A stretch of 64,000 bases of DNA, taken from NCBI RefSeq assembly GCF_014189535.1, contig NZ_CP050308.1:1054001-1118000 (forward strand). The letters run 5' to 3'. Source of the stretch: Rhizobium lusitanum. GTDB taxonomy: Bacteria > Pseudomonadota > Alphaproteobacteria > Rhizobiales > Rhizobiaceae. Shown in pieces: positions 61,855 to 64,000 of the stretch. Position numbers and translations under genes: made by a program. The number at the start of each line of letters is the position of its first letter. The stretch's first letter is position 1. Below the pieces are notes generated by a model. That model did not search any database. It was not told the DNA's origin and worked only from the letters and a program-made list of their open reading frames with translations.

Positions 61855-62217
61855 GATTTCCCCCATGAGTTTGTTGGATCTCAAAAATATCACACGAACG
61901 TATTTCCGAAAATACTGATTTCAAGATCACCATCAGGGTATTTTCTTTAAAAACTCTGATCTTTACATAAACTTCCGAGTTAACGAACAGTACTGACGTC
62001 AGCACGGGATGAGAGCACCCGCGCCGATGGCACGAGCCAGAAAACCCTACTGACATCGCCGCCGTCATGCGCTATACAACCACCAAGCGACTTTCAGAGG
62101 AGAGTACTTTGATGAGAACCCACGGCACAGGAAACCACCGCTGAAAAGCAGTGCCGTGAAAGGCTACTTCTTCAGCCCATCCATCAAATTGCCATCTCTC
62201 GCCCCTGGAGGGCACTC
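61855..62217. other. Intergenic region and ABC exporter 3 leader
   Basis: About 360 bases. The right half is a long leader of the ABC exporter gene with a ten-codon open frame and complementary segments (see the entry at 62112). The left half is AT-rich around 61900-61990 and probably carries promoters. No other gene. Confidence 0.4.
62112..62144 (+). CDS. Possible leader peptide of ABC exporter 3
   Basis: A ten-codon open frame, MRTHGTGNHR, has a strong ribosome site AGAGGAGAG (62096-62104) with seven-base spacing. Its codons 4-6 overlap CACGGCAC (62121-62128), which pairs with GTGCCGTG (62151-62158). The second arm AGTGCC (62150-62155) can instead pair with GGCACT (62211-62216), which overlaps the exporter's GGAGGG ribosome site (62207-62212). 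That arrangement would allow translational attenuation. It is too short to judge by coding statistics; translation is unproved. Confidence 0.4.
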   Translation: MRTHGTGNHR

Positions 62218-63933
62218 ATGTTTCGTCGCTTCGAAAAGCTCGTCGATCCATTCCAGCACTATGACGACCTGACCCCGCCGCCGGATGCCTGGCGGTATCT
62301 CAAAAGCAATCTGCGTCCCTTCCGCTTCGTCATGGCCATGAGCCTTGCGCTCACCGTCATCGGGCGGCCGATTGCCGGCTATCTCCGGGAAAGCCTCGAC
62401 GACATCGCATTCCGGCCGAATGCCGAAACACTGGTCCGCTGGCGGGCGCATCGCCATGTGCTCAGGCAATCCGTCGGCTGGTTCCGCCAGGATTTTTCCG
62501 GACGTATCGCCGCCCAGGTGCGCGATATCGGCAACTCCGCCACCGGAGCGGCCTATGCCGTGCTGCATACCCTATCCTTCGTCATCATCTATGTCGCCGG
62601 CTCGCTTTGGCTGATGGCCTCGATCGATCTGCGTCTCGTCTGGCCACTGCTCATCTGGGTCGGCTGCTATCTCGGCCTGATGGCCGTCGTTATCCCCAAG
62701 CTGCGCGAGGCATCCGAAGAGTTTCAAGGCGCCTATGCATCCCTGACCGGCATGCTGGTCGATACCTATGCCAATATCGACATCATCAAGCTCTTCGCCA
62801 ATGCGGCCAAGGAGGACCGTGAAGGACGGGAGCGTTTCGCGGCAACCCGCGAGACGTTCGTGCGGGTCCAGAAGCTCGAGGTCCTGGTCAATTCCAGCAT
62901 GCTGTTCCTCGGCAGCTTTCTGATCGTCGGGCTGGTCGGCTATGCCGTCATCCTGTGGCAGGGCGGCAGCGCGCCGCTTGGCCTGATCGCCGCCTCGCTC
63001 GCCTTGAGCTTCCGAATCACCGGCATGGCAGAATGGATGCTCGACGCCGTATCGTCGCTATTCGGCCATCTCGGCGCGATGCGGCAATCGCTGCTGACCG
63101 TGGCGCAACCGCTCGCCATTGCGGATGAGCCCGGCGCGAGCGAGCTTGTGGTCAACAGCGGCACGATCGCCTTCCGCGACGTGACGCACCACTACGGCAA
63201 GAGCAATGGCGGCCTGAACGGTGTCTCGCTGCTTATAGCACCGGGCGAAAAAATCGGCCTTGTCGGTCGCTCCGGCACGGGCAAGTCGACGCTCGTCAAT
63301 CTGCTTCTGCGGTTCTTTGATCCCGAAGCTGGCTCCATCGAGATCGACGGGCAGGATATCCAACGCGTCACCCAGGAAAGCCTGCGCCGGCAGATCGCCA
63401 TGGTGAGCCAGGATGCCGCCCTGCTCCATCGCTCCGTTCGTGACAATATCGCTCATGGAGATCCGCGCTTTTCCGAGAGCGCGATTGCAGTGGCGCTGGA
63501 TAAAGCTGCGGCTAGTGAATTCGTCGCCACCCTGCGAGACCACGAGGGTCGCACCGGTTACGATGCTCATGTCGGCGAACGCGGCGTCCAGCTTTCGGGC
63601 GGCCAAAGGCAGCGTATCGCGCTTGCCCGCGCCATCCTGAAGGACGCGCCGATCCTCGTGCTCGACGAGGCCACCTCTGCCCTGGATTCGGAGGTGGAAG
63701 CCGTGATCCAGGACACGCTCTATCGCGTCATGGAAGGTAAAACGGTGATCGCCATTGCTCACCGCCTCTCGACCATCGCCCGCATGGACCGCATCGTCGT
63801 CCTCGACGAAGGGCGGATCGTCGAGAATGGCACACATGGCGAACTGCTCAGCCGAAACGGCATTTACGCCGCTCTCTGGGCACGCCAATCCGGCGGCTTC
63901 ATCGGTGACGACGATCCCGCCGTGCCTGAATAG
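62218..63933 (+). CDS. ABC exporter half-transporter 3 with shortened permease domain
   Basis: A 571-residue half-transporter with an intact ATPase: Walker A GRSGTGKSTLVNLL, Q-loop VSQDAALL, signature LSGGQRQRIALAR, Walker B VLDEATSAL and AHRLST. The permease part is short. Aligning it with exporters 1 and 2 in this window, after the first helix (MAMSLALTVI) about 46 residues are missing, and the protein resumes at GRPIAGYLRESLDDIAFRPN, which matches the region before LVRW. The missing part covers the rest of helix 1, the first periplasmic loop and most of helix 2. It is in frame. GGAGGG precedes the ATG. Confidence 0.9.
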   Translation: MFRRFEKLVDPFQHYDDLTPPPDAWRYLKSNLRPFRFVMAMSLALTVIGRPIAGYLRESLDDIAFRPNAETLVRWRAHRHVLRQSVGWFRQDFSGRIAAQVRDIGNSATGAAYAVLHTLSFVIIYVAGSLWLMASIDLRLVWPLLIWVGCYLGLMAVVIPKLREASEEFQGAYASLTGMLVDTYANIDIIKLFANAAKEDREGRERFAATRETFVRVQKLEVLVNSSMLFLGSFLIVGLVGYAVILWQGGSAPLGLIAASLALSFRITGMAEWMLDAVSSLFGHLGAMRQSLLTVAQPLAIADEPGASELVVNSGTIAFRDVTHHYGKSNGGLNGVSLLIAPGEKIGLVGRSGTGKSTLVNLLLRFFDPEAGSIEIDGQDIQRVTQESLRRQIAMVSQDAALLHRSVRDNIAHGDPRFSESAIAVALDKAAASEFVATLRDHEGRTGYDAHVGERGVQLSGGQRQRIALARAILKDAPILVLDEATSALDSEVEAVIQDTLYRVMEGKTVIAIAHRLSTIARMDRIVVLDEGRIVENGTHGELLSRNGIYAALWARQSGGFIGDDDPAVPE

Positions 63934-63943
63934 GCAGAAACGA

Positions 63944-63974
63944 AAAATCCCCTCGATCACATCAAGGGGATTTT
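63944..63974 (+). terminator. Terminator after ABC exporter 3
   Basis: AAAATCCCCT (63944-63953) pairs perfectly with AGGGGATTTT (63965-63974) around an 11-base loop, with T4 at the end, ten bases after the stop. Confidence 0.88.
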
Positions 63975-64000
63975 GTCTTCACTGGACTTTAGCGGCTGAA

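Noticed and set aside
1..64000. tRNA, rRNA, CRISPR array, prophage or complete insertion sequence
   Set aside because: None was recognised by eye; no transposase, integrase or regular spacer-repeat pattern was seen.

Overview
The window is a gene-dense, high-GC stretch of chromosome from an alphaproteobacterium, most likely a Rhizobium or close relative in the Rhizobiaceae. Support comes from a BA14K-family protein, a ClpS2-type adaptor, separate petA/petB/petC genes, DUF1285/DUF1349/DUF1059 proteins, palindromic intergenic repeats of a rhizobial style, and frequent TTG/GTG starts. It looks like core chromosome. I see no rRNA, tRNA, CRISPR array, prophage or complete insertion sequence.

Layout. 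0-8.5 kb: cold-shock protein, BA14K protein, MBL hydrolase, a small glycine-rich protein, a MarR / response regulator / histidine kinase / DUF1349 cluster resembling petP-petR, a tRNA-binding protein, proC, a YbjN protein and ubiK. 8.6-14.8 kb: lgt, a NDUFAF7-type methyltransferase, pgeF, an M24 creatinase-like protein, a lipoprotein and prs. 14.7-19.1 kb: an MFS transporter with a frameshifted C-terminus and two tandem secreted paralogues. 19.4-26.4 kb: rplY, pth and ychF, interrupted by a GGDEF-EAL receptor gene with an adjoining periplasmic binding-protein gene, plus a GNAT and clpS. 26.5-32.3 kb: two MaoC dehydratases, apt, the cytochrome bc1 operon petABC (petA frameshifted at its end) and an EEP-fold protein. 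32.4-37.0 kb: two ABC exporters with a ParDE module between them. 37.3-43.0 kb: trmL, an unknown alpha/beta-hydrolase-like protein, a Na/Pi symporter, hemF and small proteins. 43.0-53.0 kb: the cca / NUDIX / DUF1285 operon, divergent from a MoxR / DUF58 / DUF4159 / membrane-protein operon. 53.0-64.0 kb: a PhoX-like Tat protein, GNAT, glutathionyl-hydroquinone reductase, NUDIX, a frameshifted phosphoesterase, a TPR protein, an ECF sigma / anti-sigma pair, an oxidase-helix protein and a third ABC exporter with an apparent internal deletion.

How the genes work together. petABC encodes a complete bc1 complex, and the MarR/response-regulator pair about 25 kb away may regulate it, by analogy with Rhodobacter petP/petR. 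The GGDEF-EAL and binding-protein pair looks like a ligand-responsive c-di-GMP module similar in principle to NspS/MbaA. The MoxR operon looks like an AAA+ chaperone acting with envelope-anchored BatA-like proteins. The three frameshifts (MFS, petA, phosphoesterase) all fall in six-base homopolymers, so sequencing error is a serious possibility for each.
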